Source of the DNA: Nioella aestuarii
GTDB lineage: Bacteria; Pseudomonadota; Alphaproteobacteria; Rhodobacterales; Rhodobacteraceae
DNA length: 64,000 bases
Direction of reading: 5' to 3'
NCBI RefSeq assembly: GCF_050896395.1
Contig: NZ_JBPBBA010000001.1
Location: 186,001 to 250,000 of the forward strand
The notes beneath the pieces were generated by a model. It was not told the origin of the DNA, did not search any database, and worked only from the letters and a program-made list of their open reading frames with translations. Positions 51,961-61,713 of the stretch are shown piece after piece; within the stretch, counting starts at the first letter, position 1, and each line of letters starts with the position of its first letter. Made by a program: the position numbers and the translations under genes.

Positions 51961-52122
51961 CCCGGAAGCCTCATTCGATGTGACGAGTCGCGGGTCGACG
52001 CAGTTCGACCCATCCTCTTAGTCGTTTAGAACAACGGCAGAAATGGGGCGGAAGCGAGATGGAAACGGGGAGTTTAGTGAATGACAACAATCAACTTTGC
52101 TGCATTTTGCGGGCCATTCTCA

Positions 52123-52139
52123 TGAAACTGACTGTTTCA
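52123..52139. promoter_or_regulatory. Inverted repeat upstream of the glutamate dehydrogenase gene
   Basis: TGAAAC and GTTTCA flank TGACT. A further CATGAAACGTC copy lies at about 52156. The pair sits about 110 bases before the gene start and could be an operator. No regulator is identified. Confidence 0.4.
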
Positions 52140-52247
52140 ACGAGAGGTTGTCTTGCATGAAACGTCAACCTGTGTTCCGCTCAAAAAATGGGCAGATTGT
52201 GAACGTATCAAGTATTGCCCATGGAACGCGCCAAGGAGGTATACGCG

Positions 52248-53678
52248 ATGTCCCCCAAGGGAGAACCGAGTTTCCGTCAGTCAGTGGACTTGATGTTCAA
52301 CCGTGCTGCATCCCTGATGGACTTGCCGCCGGGTCTGGAGGAAAAGATCCGGGTTTGTAACGCCACCTACACGGTCCGCTTCGGGGTTCGCCTGCGTGGC
52401 GAGATCCGGACATTTACAGGCTATCGCTCGGTCCATTCAGAGCATTTCGAGCCTGCCAAGGGCGGCATCCGCTACGCCCCCAATGTGAACCAGGACGAGG
52501 TCGAGGCACTGGCCGCGCTGATGACCTACAAATGCGCTTTGGTAGAGGCGCCGTTCGGCGGGTCGAAGGGCGGGCTCTGCATTGATCCGCGCGACTACGA
52601 AGAGCACGAGCTGGAACAGATCACTCGCCGCTTTGCCTATGAGTTGATCAAGCGCGACATGATCAATCCGGCGCAGAACGTGCCCGCACCCGACATGGGC
52701 ACCGGCGAACGGGAAATGGCGATCATCGCCGACCAATACGCCCGGATGCACACCACCGACATCAACGGCAAGGCCTGCGTCACCGGCAAACCGCCCCATG
52801 CGGGCGGCATCCGGGGCCGGGTCGAGGCGACCGGGCGCGGTGTGCAATATGCGCTGCAAGAATTCTTCCGCCATTCCGATGATGTGGCCAAGGCTGGCCT
52901 GTCCGGCTCGCTGGACGGCAAGAAGATCATCGTGCAGGGCCTTGGCAATGTGGGCTATCACGCCGCCAAATTCCTGTCGGAAGAAGATGGCGCCAAGATC
53001 GTCGGCATCATCGAACGCGATGGTGCCCTGCTAGATCCCGATGGCTTGGATGTAGAGGCGGTCAAGAACCATATCGCCCGCACTGGCGGCGTCGATATGT
53101 TCCCCGGCCCCCGCTACATCAAGGACGGCGTCAGGGCGTTGGAGGAAGAGTGCGACATCCTCATTCCCGCCGCGCTTGAGGGGGTGATCAATCTTCAGAA
53201 CGCGGGGAATATCAAGGCCCCGCTGATCATCGAAGCCGCGAACGGCCCGATCACCGCAGGCGCGGACGAGATCCTGCGCAAGAGGGGCACGGTGATCATC
53301 CCAGACCTGTATGCCAATGCAGGCGGTGTGACCGTGTCCTACTTCGAATGGGTCAAGAACCTGTCCCACATCCGTTTTGGCCGGATGCAACGCCGCCAGG
53401 AAGAAGCGCGCCACCAGTTGATCGTAAACGAACTGGAACGCCTGTCGGCAGACACCGGGATCGGGTGGCAACTGACACCGAACTTCAAGGAGAAATACCT
53501 CAGAGGCGCGGATGAGTTGGAACTGGTGCGCTCAGGTCTCGATGACACGATGCGCGCGGCCTATCAGTCGATGCGGGAGGTCTGGCACACCCGCAACGAC
53601 GTAACCGACCTGCGCACGGCCGGGTTCATGGTTGCCATCGGACGCGTGGCGTCCAGCTACCGGGCCAAAGGTCTGTAA
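52248..53678 (+). CDS. Glu/Leu/Phe/Val dehydrogenase family protein (glutamate dehydrogenase type)
   Basis: A 476-residue amino acid dehydrogenase. The catalytic lysine lies in APFGGSKGGLCIDP, the upstream substrate segment is PAKGGIRYAPN, and the nucleotide-binding motif is VQGLGNVGYHAAKFL. Glutamate is the most likely substrate by length. CAAGGAGGTATACGCG precedes the ATG at 52248, so I reject the earlier in-frame codons at 52215 and 52221. It is distinct from the leucine-dehydrogenase-type gene at 61714. Confidence 0.88.
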   Translation: MSPKGEPSFRQSVDLMFNRAASLMDLPPGLEEKIRVCNATYTVRFGVRLRGEIRTFTGYRSVHSEHFEPAKGGIRYAPNVNQDEVEALAALMTYKCALVEAPFGGSKGGLCIDPRDYEEHELEQITRRFAYELIKRDMINPAQNVPAPDMGTGEREMAIIADQYARMHTTDINGKACVTGKPPHAGGIRGRVEATGRGVQYALQEFFRHSDDVAKAGLSGSLDGKKIIVQGLGNVGYHAAKFLSEEDGAKIVGIIERDGALLDPDGLDVEAVKNHIARTGGVDMFPGPRYIKDGVRALEEECDILIPAALEGVINLQNAGNIKAPLIIEAANGPITAGADEILRKRGTVIIPDLYANAGGVTVSYFEWVKNLSHIRFGRMQRRQEEARHQLIVNELERLSADTGIGWQLTPNFKEKYLRGADELELVRSGLDDTMRAAYQSMREVWHTRNDVTDLRTAGFMVAIGRVASSYRAKGL

Positions 53679-53699
53679 TACGGCGAAGCGCGGGGGGCG

Positions 53700-54188
53700 C
53701 TACAGCTCTCCGCGCTTTTGTGCTATGCGGATCGAGATCAGATCCGCCACCGCCTTGGACTGCGCGCGCGAGGTCACCCCACCAATCATCACCGTTCGCC
53801 CGCGCCGCCACCAAAGTCCCGGCGCATAAACCGATGACATCCGTTCCTTCAGCGCCAAGCGGAACCCGGCAGCCGGTTTGAAGGCGAAAAAGCCGCGATC
53901 CACCTTTTCGATATTGTCGATCCGCGCAATCAACCGCCCGCCCTTTTCGCGCAGTTCTTCGCGCGTCAGTTCCAGCACGACGGACGACGCCTGCCACAGG
54001 GTCCGGGACAGCCAGATGCTTCCTGCACCGATGATCAACAGCAGTGCGACGAAGCCAAGGTCACTGGGCGGGTGATTGGCCGCAATCCAGATCAGAAGCG
54101 CCCCCAAAATCCCGAGCGACCCCGTCGCAAAAACCCGGCGTGGGCCATTCGGCGTAATGCGTTCCAGAACTTCGTTGGTATCGGTCAT
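53700..54188 (-). CDS. Two-segment membrane protein with a PH-like C-terminal region
   Basis: A 162-residue protein with two hydrophobic segments (residues about 18-55) and a soluble C-terminal region (VLELTREELREKGGRLIARIDNIEKVDRG) with a texture similar to bacterial PH-like domains. The function is unknown. I use the ATG at 54188 (MTDTNEVLE). It converges with the glutamate dehydrogenase gene. Confidence 0.65.
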   Translation of the reverse strand: MTDTNEVLERITPNGPRRVFATGSLGILGALLIWIAANHPPSDLGFVALLLIIGAGSIWLSRTLWQASSVVLELTREELREKGGRLIARIDNIEKVDRGFFAFKPAAGFRLALKERMSSVYAPGLWWRRGRTVMIGGVTSRAQSKAVADLISIRIAQKRGEL

Positions 54189-54381
54189 GCGGCTCTCCAA
54201 TCCGTTCGCTGGCTTAGAGCATGGCGCGTTGAAAATGGCCAGATCGCAATGGCCATCCCAGGTTGGACCGGACAACATCCCGGGCGCTCTGCAGGGCTGC
54301 ACATCATCCGTTTGGGGACCAGCAATTGCCCACCCCCCTACCCCGCCCTATCTTGTGGTCGAACTGGAGTAGGAGAGCCCC

Positions 54382-55293
54382 ATGTCCATCAGACCTGTTG
54401 CCGAAGCCCGGCGCGCCCAACCCACAATGGAAGGCGCAGGTGTCAAGCTGCACCGCGCCTTCGGCTTTCAAGACCCGAGCGAACTGGACCCGTTCCTGTT
54501 GTTCGACGACTTCCGTGGAGAGACCCCAAGCGACTACATGCGCGGCTTTCCATGGCATCCGCATCGCGGGATTGAAACGATCACTTACGTTCTGGCCGGA
54601 ACCGTGGAACATGGCGATAGCCTGGGAAACACGGGCAAGCTTCGGGCAGGCGACGTGCAGTGGATGACGGCGGGCTCGGGCATCCTGCATCAGGAAATGC
54701 CCTTCGGGAATGCCAAAGGCCAGATGCATGGGTTCCAGCTGTGGGGCAATCTGCCCTCATCGCTGAAGATGACCGCCCCGCGGTACCAGGACGTGCAGGG
54801 CAAAGAGATCCCGGAGATCATTGACGATGATGGCACGCAGGTGAAAGTCATCGTGGGTGAGTTCTGGGGCAAACGCAGCCCCGTGGACGGCATCGCCGCC
54901 GATCCGCAATATTTGGATGTCTACGTGCCTGCCGGGGTGAAAAAGACCTTCAAGATCGACACCTATCGCCGCGCCTTCGCATATGTCTTCGAAGGGGCAG
55001 CAGCCTTTGCCGATGCCTCTCAGCCAGAGGGCGTGTTGCTGGAAAAAGAGGTGATGGGCCAAGAGGTCAACATGCGTGACCTGTCGGGCAACCGGACGCT
55101 GATCCGCTTTGGCACTGGTGACGAGGTAACGGTGCAGGCCGGGCCAGAGGGCGTTCGGTTCCTGCTGATCTCTGGTGCCCCGATCGAGGAACCCGTCGCC
55201 TGGCACGGCCCGATCGTAATGAACACCCAGGCTGAAATTCAACAAGCGATGCGAGATCTGAGGAACGGCACCTTCCTCAAGCCGCAGCACTGA
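54382..55293 (+). CDS. Pirin-family bicupin
   Basis: A 303-residue pirin. The N-terminal cupin has the metal ligands in FPWHPHRGIETITYVLAG and GSGILHQEMP, and the second cupin follows (from about residue 170). Some bacterial pirins have quercetinase activity or interact with metabolic enzymes; the role here is unknown. A strong terminator follows. Confidence 0.9.
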   Translation: MSIRPVAEARRAQPTMEGAGVKLHRAFGFQDPSELDPFLLFDDFRGETPSDYMRGFPWHPHRGIETITYVLAGTVEHGDSLGNTGKLRAGDVQWMTAGSGILHQEMPFGNAKGQMHGFQLWGNLPSSLKMTAPRYQDVQGKEIPEIIDDDGTQVKVIVGEFWGKRSPVDGIAADPQYLDVYVPAGVKKTFKIDTYRRAFAYVFEGAAAFADASQPEGVLLEKEVMGQEVNMRDLSGNRTLIRFGTGDEVTVQAGPEGVRFLLISGAPIEEPVAWHGPIVMNTQAEIQQAMRDLRNGTFLKPQH

Positions 55294-55310
55294 TCTGAGT
55301 AGCGAAATCA

Positions 55311-55340
55311 AGGCCCCGGACCAGTCCCGGGGCCTTTCTT
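55311..55340. terminator. Rho-independent terminator after the pirin gene
   Basis: AGGCCCCGG and CCGGGGCCT form a 9-bp stem around ACCAGTC, followed by TTTCTT on the plus strand. The reverse side may serve the tiny gene on the other strand. Confidence 0.85.
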
Positions 55341-55343
55341 GTG

Positions 55344-55427
55344 TTACACGACGGCAATCAGCAAGGCCGGTGCCGCCATCATGCCGCCAATGATCAACAC
55401 AAGCGACAATCCCAATCCCTTGAACAT
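55344..55427 (-). CDS. Candidate 27-residue membrane peptide
   Basis: A very short frame encoding MFKGLGLSLVLIIGGMMAA and eight more hydrophobic residues, a single predicted membrane helix. AAAGGG lies eight bases before the ATG, a good ribosome site. It ends just before the hairpin at 55311-55335. Such peptides are easily missed, but a frame this short can also arise by chance. Confidence 0.45.
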   Translation of the reverse strand: MFKGLGLSLVLIIGGMMAAPALLIAVV

Positions 55428-55577
55428 GAGAATTCCCTTTCTGGTCCATTTAGGTTCACGCAATGAGCCAGATAGGACCGACCGAAAGGCTTTCGATGCG
55501 GCAGCCGGACGCAGGTGAAACGGATGTCGCGCATACCTGCCTTCGCCGTTTATCCATGGCAATGCGGGTCGAGGAGG

Positions 55578-55597
55578 GCCTCCCTTGAAGGGGAGGC
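55578..55597. repeat. Hairpin with a TTGAAG loop
   Basis: GCCTCCC and GGGAGGC form a perfect 7-bp stem around TTGAAG. The CTTGAAG centre resembles the palindromes at 29756-29799, so it may belong to the same loose family. Confidence 0.5.
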
Positions 55598-55653
55598 TTG
55601 ACGAGGCGCGCCCCCTATGGCGATGGCCGCCGCAGGCTGGCCAGCGCAATCGC

Positions 55654-56031
55654 TCAGACGTAGCCGCGCCAGGCAAGAATGCCAATGACGAGGGCAATCA
55701 CCACGGCAAGGCGAAACGCCAGATCGGCGAACAGATACGCCCTCGCGCGGGCTCGGGCGGCGGCGGGGTCAATCGTGGACAGATACCTTTCGATCCGGCG
55801 CGCGGCTTGGATCGGCCCGTCCCCATCGGTGACCCGCGCAAGCCGCGGATTCTGCGCCCGTTCGATTGCGTTCAGTATCACGTCCCCGTCCTGCCGCAGC
55901 CGCCGCGGCAGTTTCCGTCCTGCCCGACGCAGCGCCGCAGGCAGAGTATCTGCCCGCACCCCCAGTTTCTCGCGCATGAGCGCGGTCAGGCGGTCGGACA
56001 ATCTGGCGAGTTCCTGTGGATCGGCGGCCAT
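55654..56031 (-). CDS. Small membrane-anchored protein, unknown function
   Basis: A 125-residue protein. The first 95 residues are helical and basic (LGVRADTLPAALRRAGRKLP), followed by one C-terminal membrane segment (LAFRLAVVIALVIGILAW). I use the ATG at 56031 (MAADPQELARLS). It diverges from the hydrolase gene at 56124. The function is unknown. Confidence 0.65.
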   Translation of the reverse strand: MAADPQELARLSDRLTALMREKLGVRADTLPAALRRAGRKLPRRLRQDGDVILNAIERAQNPRLARVTDGDGPIQAARRIERYLSTIDPAAARARARAYLFADLAFRLAVVIALVIGILAWRGYV

Positions 56032-56123
56032 GGGATTCCCTCTTCGACGGCCAACATTAGCGGCCTCCGCCTCTCCACTCAACGGCTCTGGCCGGATCGG
56101 TCGGGATCGGATATTCCAGAGCC

Positions 56124-56885
56124 ATGCTCGCGACCTATATCATCGGTGATCCCACCACCCGCCCCCCGCTCCTGATCGTGCATGGCCTTTTCGGCTCCGC
56201 ACGCAACTGGAACGTCGTCGCCAAACGCCTGTCAGACGAACGGCAAGTGATCAGCGTCGACATGCGCAATCATGGGGATAGTGATTTTCAGCCGACGCAT
56301 ACATATCCCGATATGGCCGGTGATCTGGCGGAGGTGATCGCCGCGCATGGGGGCAAGGCGGATGTGCTTGGGCATTCGATGGGGGGCAAGGCCGCGATGA
56401 TGCTGGCGCTGACGCGGCCCGAGATGGTGAACCGGCTCGTCGTGGCCGATATCGCGCCCGTTGCCTATGGCCACAGCCAGAGCCACCTGATCGACGCCAT
56501 GCGCGCGGTGGATCTGTCGCGGGTCGAGACGCGGCGCGATGCGGACGACCAGCTGAGCGCGGCAGTGCCCGAAGCCGGGGTCCGCGCTTTTCTGCTGCAA
56601 TCTCTGGATATTAAGGGCAAGCGCTGGCGGCTCAACCACGACGTTCTGGACCGCGACATGGGCAAGGCGACGGGCTGGCCGGAGGCCGTTGAGGGCCGGT
56701 TCGACGGGCCGGTTTTCATGCTGTCGGGGGCAGAGTCCGACTATGTGCGCCCTGACCATCGGGCGGCGATCAAAGGCTATTTCCCGAAGGCGCGTTTTGC
56801 AAAAATTCCCGGCGCGGGGCACTGGCTCCATGCCGACAAACCGCGCGAATTCGAGGCAGCGGTGCGGGCGTTCCTGAACAGATAA
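56124..56885 (+). CDS. Alpha/beta hydrolase (YbfF-like esterase)
   Basis: A 253-residue alpha/beta hydrolase. The nucleophile elbow is LGHSMGGKAAMML, the oxyanion region is IVHGLFGSARNWN, and the C-terminal His is in GAGHWLHADKP. It resembles the YbfF group of short-chain esterases. The substrate is unknown. Confidence 0.85.
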   Translation: MLATYIIGDPTTRPPLLIVHGLFGSARNWNVVAKRLSDERQVISVDMRNHGDSDFQPTHTYPDMAGDLAEVIAAHGGKADVLGHSMGGKAAMMLALTRPEMVNRLVVADIAPVAYGHSQSHLIDAMRAVDLSRVETRRDADDQLSAAVPEAGVRAFLLQSLDIKGKRWRLNHDVLDRDMGKATGWPEAVEGRFDGPVFMLSGAESDYVRPDHRAAIKGYFPKARFAKIPGAGHWLHADKPREFEAAVRAFLNR

Positions 56886-57134
56886 CCCTCAGAGATTGCG
56901 CGTTTTTCCGGAAACCACATGGCCCTGTACGAGCGCGACAGAGACGTCGCCGCCGATTAGGCCGCCGTCAGACTTGGTTTTGATAGGGACAAGCAGTTTC
57001 GCATGGAGGATTCCGATCCTTGATCCCCGCTCCTGAAGCAATGTGCGCACGCGAAGTATCACTGCGCTGCCTTGACTCAAATCATTCCCGGATCCTCCGC
57101 CAACAACGATGATCGGCGACGAGGAGGAGTTACG

Positions 57135-57413
57135 ATGATTACACTTGATGACATCATGGACATGACCGAGCTCAGCCATGAAGAGATCGCCTCCATTGCG
57201 GAACACGAGGCGTTGCCTCCCCTCAATGCGGCTGCATTGGCAGACCGGTTGATGCATATGCATCACGGGCCGCAGAGGGTTCAGCAGATGATCTGCGAGG
57301 ATATTCGCGCCGCCCTGCACCGCGATGATCTCAACCACGCGCGCGAATTGTTCGTCGTTTTACACCACTTCCTGAAGGATCACCCCGAGGCTGCTCATGG
57401 GGCACAGCCCTGA
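57135..57413 (+). CDS. Conserved-looking small protein
   Basis: A 92-residue acidic, His-containing helical protein (MHMHHGPQRVQQMICEDI). GAGGAGGAG precedes the ATG at 57135, a strong ribosome site, so the upstream frame from 57072 is rejected. Small proteins of this texture are common in Rhodobacteraceae; the function is unknown. Confidence 0.65.
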   Translation: MITLDDIMDMTELSHEEIASIAEHEALPPLNAAALADRLMHMHHGPQRVQQMICEDIRAALHRDDLNHARELFVVLHHFLKDHPEAAHGAQP

Positions 57414-58313
57414 ATCGGGTGCCTCACGTCCACATATAGGGGAAATTGCCACAGTCCCCCCCTGATTTTGGGTCGACCCCGAGATATGGTTGATCCTGTG
57501 AAATGTCCTGTGTTAGCTGGCGGCACAGGTGCTTTAGACGCGGTAATGCATCCACTGACGTGGCGGGGTTTGCGGGTGATGGCCTGCGAACCCCGTTTTC
57601 GTTTCAGACGTGAAAACAGAAAGAAGGCGCCAGGTGCTTAGACGCGGTCTTCGCATCGTGCCTTGCGGCACAGCCTGACGCCTTCCATAGTCCGTTGCTT
57701 TCCCGAAGGTCCACCCGGTCCCTGTGCGTTGGATCAAGGATCCTCCGCTTGCTTCCACCCCGAAGGGTTTCAGCACCCGGCGCGTCCCAAGACACGACCG
57801 GAAAACCACCTCTCTGCCCGAAGGCTTTAAGCTGGTCCGCACCGACCCGAACATCTCAGCCCTCCAAGATCCACCCGAAGGTATCACCCGAATTTCCGCT
57901 GCGATCCCAGACGGTTACCTGCATTCCGGATCCATAAGGCCGTCCTGCTGCACCCGTCCCTGGGGGCCTTTGCGTCCCGCTCCGGTTCCGAAGAACCCTT
58001 GCGATGGATTAACTGTCGGACAAGGGCGGCGGTGGCTCAAGAAAATAGCACTGCAGCATGGATATTTCTTGTGGACAGCTTGTGGGAAGACTTGGGGACA
58101 ACCGGGGGATGGGGGCGGAAAAGCGCAAGTTTTCGGCAGGGTTGCGGGCGATGTGCCGGTGCCATCAGACACGGGGGCCGTTTCTGCGCCTGCGAGGGTG
58201 ATTTTCTGCGCTGCTACGGGGGACCGACCCGCGACTCACCCGCTGAGAACAGGCGCGCGCGCCATGCGGACACCGCCTGTACACCCCCCCGTTTACCCCT
58301 CGCGCAGACGAAA
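57414..58313. other. Gene-free tract with many potential hairpins
   Basis: No convincing protein frame was found in these 900 bases. Pairing potential is high: CGGGGTTTGC/GCGAACCCCG (57564-57595, one wobble), GTGCC/GGCAC (57658-57671) and GGTTC/GAACC around CGAA (57984-57997). Three CGAA-centred stems (UUCG on the minus strand) lie at 57757-57768, 57816-57825 and 57873-57882. An imperfect repeat, GGTGCTTTAGACGCGGT and GGTGCTTAGACGCGGT, occurs near 57528 and 57633. A structured RNA is possible but unproven. Confidence 0.4.
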
Positions 58314-58496
58314 TCACCGCCCCTGCATCGCGCGGGCGATGTAGATTGCGATTGGGAAGGCCAGCAGAAAGCCCGCAACGACGGCCCCAATGATCGGCAA
58401 GACCCCAGCCCACCCCGCCACCAGAAGGATGACAAGGAACACGCCCGCGAGGGTGGCGCCGATGAAGAGGTGGAGGAGGAGGAGAAGATAGGACAT
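58314..58496 (-). CDS. Small two-segment membrane protein
   Basis: A 60-residue, almost entirely hydrophobic protein with two segments (LLLLHLFIGATLAGVFLVIL and PIIGAVVAGFLLAFPIAIY) and a basic C-terminus (IARAMQGR). It resembles small Rhodobacteraceae membrane proteins that databases sometimes misname CTP synthetase. The function is unknown. Confidence 0.7.
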   Translation of the reverse strand: MSYLLLLLHLFIGATLAGVFLVILLVAGWAGVLPIIGAVVAGFLLAFPIAIYIARAMQGR

Positions 58497-58680
58497 GGGG
58501 GATGTCCTAGCCGGTGGGGCGGCGGGGGGCTTTGATTTGGGTCAGGGTGGGTGATGTACTCTGAAGCCGCTCTCCGAAAACACTACCCCCTCGCCAGAAC
58601 CGTCGGATACGAAATTAAGAAGGTTCACCCTAAGATGACTAGAGTCTAAAATGGGATCTCTCTTTTTGACTCAAGCAAGC

Positions 58681-58742
58681 GTAGGGTGGGCAGTTTGCCC
58701 ACCACCAAGGCGCACGAAGGTGGGCAAAACTGCCCACCCTAC
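58681..58742. repeat. Paired REP-like hairpins in inverted orientation (BIME-like)
   Basis: The outer arms GTAGGGTGGGCAGTTT and AAACTGCCCACCCTAC are perfect complements. Extending inward they reach 23 bp with one extra A. Each arm itself folds as GGTGGGCA/TGCCCACC. This is two copies of the GGTGGGCAG unit facing each other, with a 15-base spacer. It lies just beyond the lepA stop. Confidence 0.85.
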
Positions 58743-58758
58743 GTGAGGCCAATCCGCC

Positions 58759-60558
<1,800 letters not shown>

Positions 60559-60889
60559 GATGGTGGGATATGAGCGGGATTTTGGGTTTGGTCAATGGGG
60601 TCCGTAGGGCAGTCGTGATGTCTGTGACCGGCAGGTGTCAGGGTTGCGGTTCCTTGCGAACATAGGTGGTTTTGCCAAGACAGACAGAGCGTCCTCCCTT
60701 CAGCGCGAAATCGCGGCAAAGCTGCCGCACCATCGCCCCCGCGAGCGCCGTAGATGGCGATTAGATGCCCAACTAACGCGGCAACACCCCCGATCCTCCG
60801 CCGATCATGACCCCGCCTGCGATCAGCGCGGGCATTCGGCCCGGTCTGTGCTAGCGTGTGGCTGGACCCCTCATGAACTGGACCCCGCC
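60559..60889. other. Intergenic region without a supported gene
   Basis: About 330 bases between the lepA start and the ParB-like gene. The plus-strand open frame upstream of 60890 lacks coding character. On the minus strand 60638-60733 could encode 31 residues (RSVCLGKTTYVRKEP), resembling the tail of a protein, but there is no good ribosome site. It is probably promoter plus degenerate sequence. Confidence 0.45.
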
Positions 60890-61138
60890 ATGCCCCCGAT
60901 CCTGACCTTCCCCATCAGCGAGATCTATGTTCCGGCAAAGCGGGCCAAAACGCTGGACCCTGAGAAGGTGCAGGCGCTGGCCGAGGATATTCTGGAGAAC
61001 GGCCAGAAGGTGCCGATCCGCCTGCGCGAGGGCAAGGGGCGCTATGTGTTGCAGGAAGGTCTGCACCGGCTGGAGGCGCTGCGGGCCTTGGGGGAAGACA
61101 GCATTCAGGGCTATCTGACCCGCGCACGGTTGCATTAG
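60890..61138 (+). CDS. Small ParB-like N-terminal domain protein
   Basis: An 82-residue protein with the ParB/Srx-type core: ISEIYVPAKRAKTLDPEKVQ, NGQKVPIRLREG and QEGLHRLEALRALGED. It lacks the DNA-binding and dimerisation domains of partition ParB, so it is not chromosome-segregation ParB. The frame reaches upstream to 60635, but only the part from the ATG at 60890 looks like the domain. It overlaps the stop of the Lrp gene by four bases, converging. Confidence 0.75.
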   Translation: MPPILTFPISEIYVPAKRAKTLDPEKVQALAEDILENGQKVPIRLREGKGRYVLQEGLHRLEALRALGEDSIQGYLTRARLH

Positions 61139-61584
61139 GGGCGCAGATCTCGATCCACCATCGCGCGCAGTGAAAAGCTGGTGCGGGTGGAGCGGATGCC
61201 GGGGACGCTCATCAGGTTGTGCTCCAGAAAGCTGTCGAAGCTGCGCAGATCGCGGGCGGCGATTTTCAGCAGAATGTCGCGGCTGCCGGTCATCAGGTGA
61301 CATTCCAGCACTTCGGGGAAGCGGCGGATGGCGCGCTCGAACCCTTCCAGCGCGTCGCGGCTCTGGCGTTCCAGTTCGGCGAAGACGAAGACGGTGATGG
61401 GGTAGCCCAGTTTTTCCGGGCTGACCTTGGCGGCATAGCCGGTGATGATGCCCTCCGCCTCCATCCGCGCCATACGGCGGGCGCAAGGGGTGGGGGACAG
61501 GCCGACACGTTCGGCCAGATCGGTGACCGGCAGGCGGCCATCGCGTTGCAGGGTGGTCAGAATCTTGCGGTCGAGATCGTCCAT
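61135..61584 (-). CDS. Lrp/AsnC-family regulator
   Basis: A 149-residue regulator with an N-terminal helix-turn-helix (LAERVGLSPTPCARRMARMEA) and a RAM ligand-binding domain (VECHLMTGSRDILLKIAARDL is the typical beta strand region). It diverges from the leucine-dehydrogenase-type gene at 61714, its likely target, across evenly spaced GATATT sites. The ligand may be leucine or another amino acid. Confidence 0.9.
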   Translation of the reverse strand: MDDLDRKILTTLQRDGRLPVTDLAERVGLSPTPCARRMARMEAEGIITGYAAKVSPEKLGYPITVFVFAELERQSRDALEGFERAIRRFPEVLECHLMTGSRDILLKIAARDLRSFDSFLEHNLMSVPGIRSTRTSFSLRAMVDRDLRP

Positions 61585-61618
61585 CCGCGTGAATCCTTCG
61601 AATCAGAGGGGAATGACA

Positions 61619-61691
61619 GAGAATATCACCAATGGTTGCGGCGTTGGAACGGATATTTGGCGTCTATCACCCTTGCCCTGACGATATTCTC
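61619..61691. promoter_or_regulatory. Three GATATT-type sites spaced by 31 bases
   Basis: GAATATC (61621-61627), GATATTT (61652-61658) and GATATTC (61683-61689) have centres exactly 31 bases apart, about three helical turns. The outer pair extends to a 9-bp inverted repeat (GAGAATATC and GATATTCTC). They fill the spacer between the divergent Lrp and dehydrogenase genes, as expected for cooperative Lrp binding. Confidence 0.65.
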
Positions 61692-61713
61692 CACTGCAAA
61701 GAGGAGGACACCC

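Noticed and set aside
57534..57887. A 117-codon minus-strand frame in the gene-free tract
   Set aside because: It has no ribosome site and no recognisable domain. Its periodic look comes from the repeated CCCGAAGG stems.
58064..58110. DnaA-box-like repeats (CTTGTGGACA, CTTGTGGGAA, CTTGGGGACA) suggesting an origin
   Set aside because: Each copy departs from the consensus and no dnaA, parAB, hemE or gidAB genes are near, so an origin claim is not supported.
60638..60733. A 31-codon minus-strand frame resembling a protein tail
   Set aside because: It lacks a good ribosome site and is preceded by a stop. It may be a gene remnant, but this is too weak to call.
60890..61138. Chromosome-partition ParB
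   Set aside because: Only the N-terminal domain is present, with no helix-turn-helix, no ParA partner and no parS-like site.
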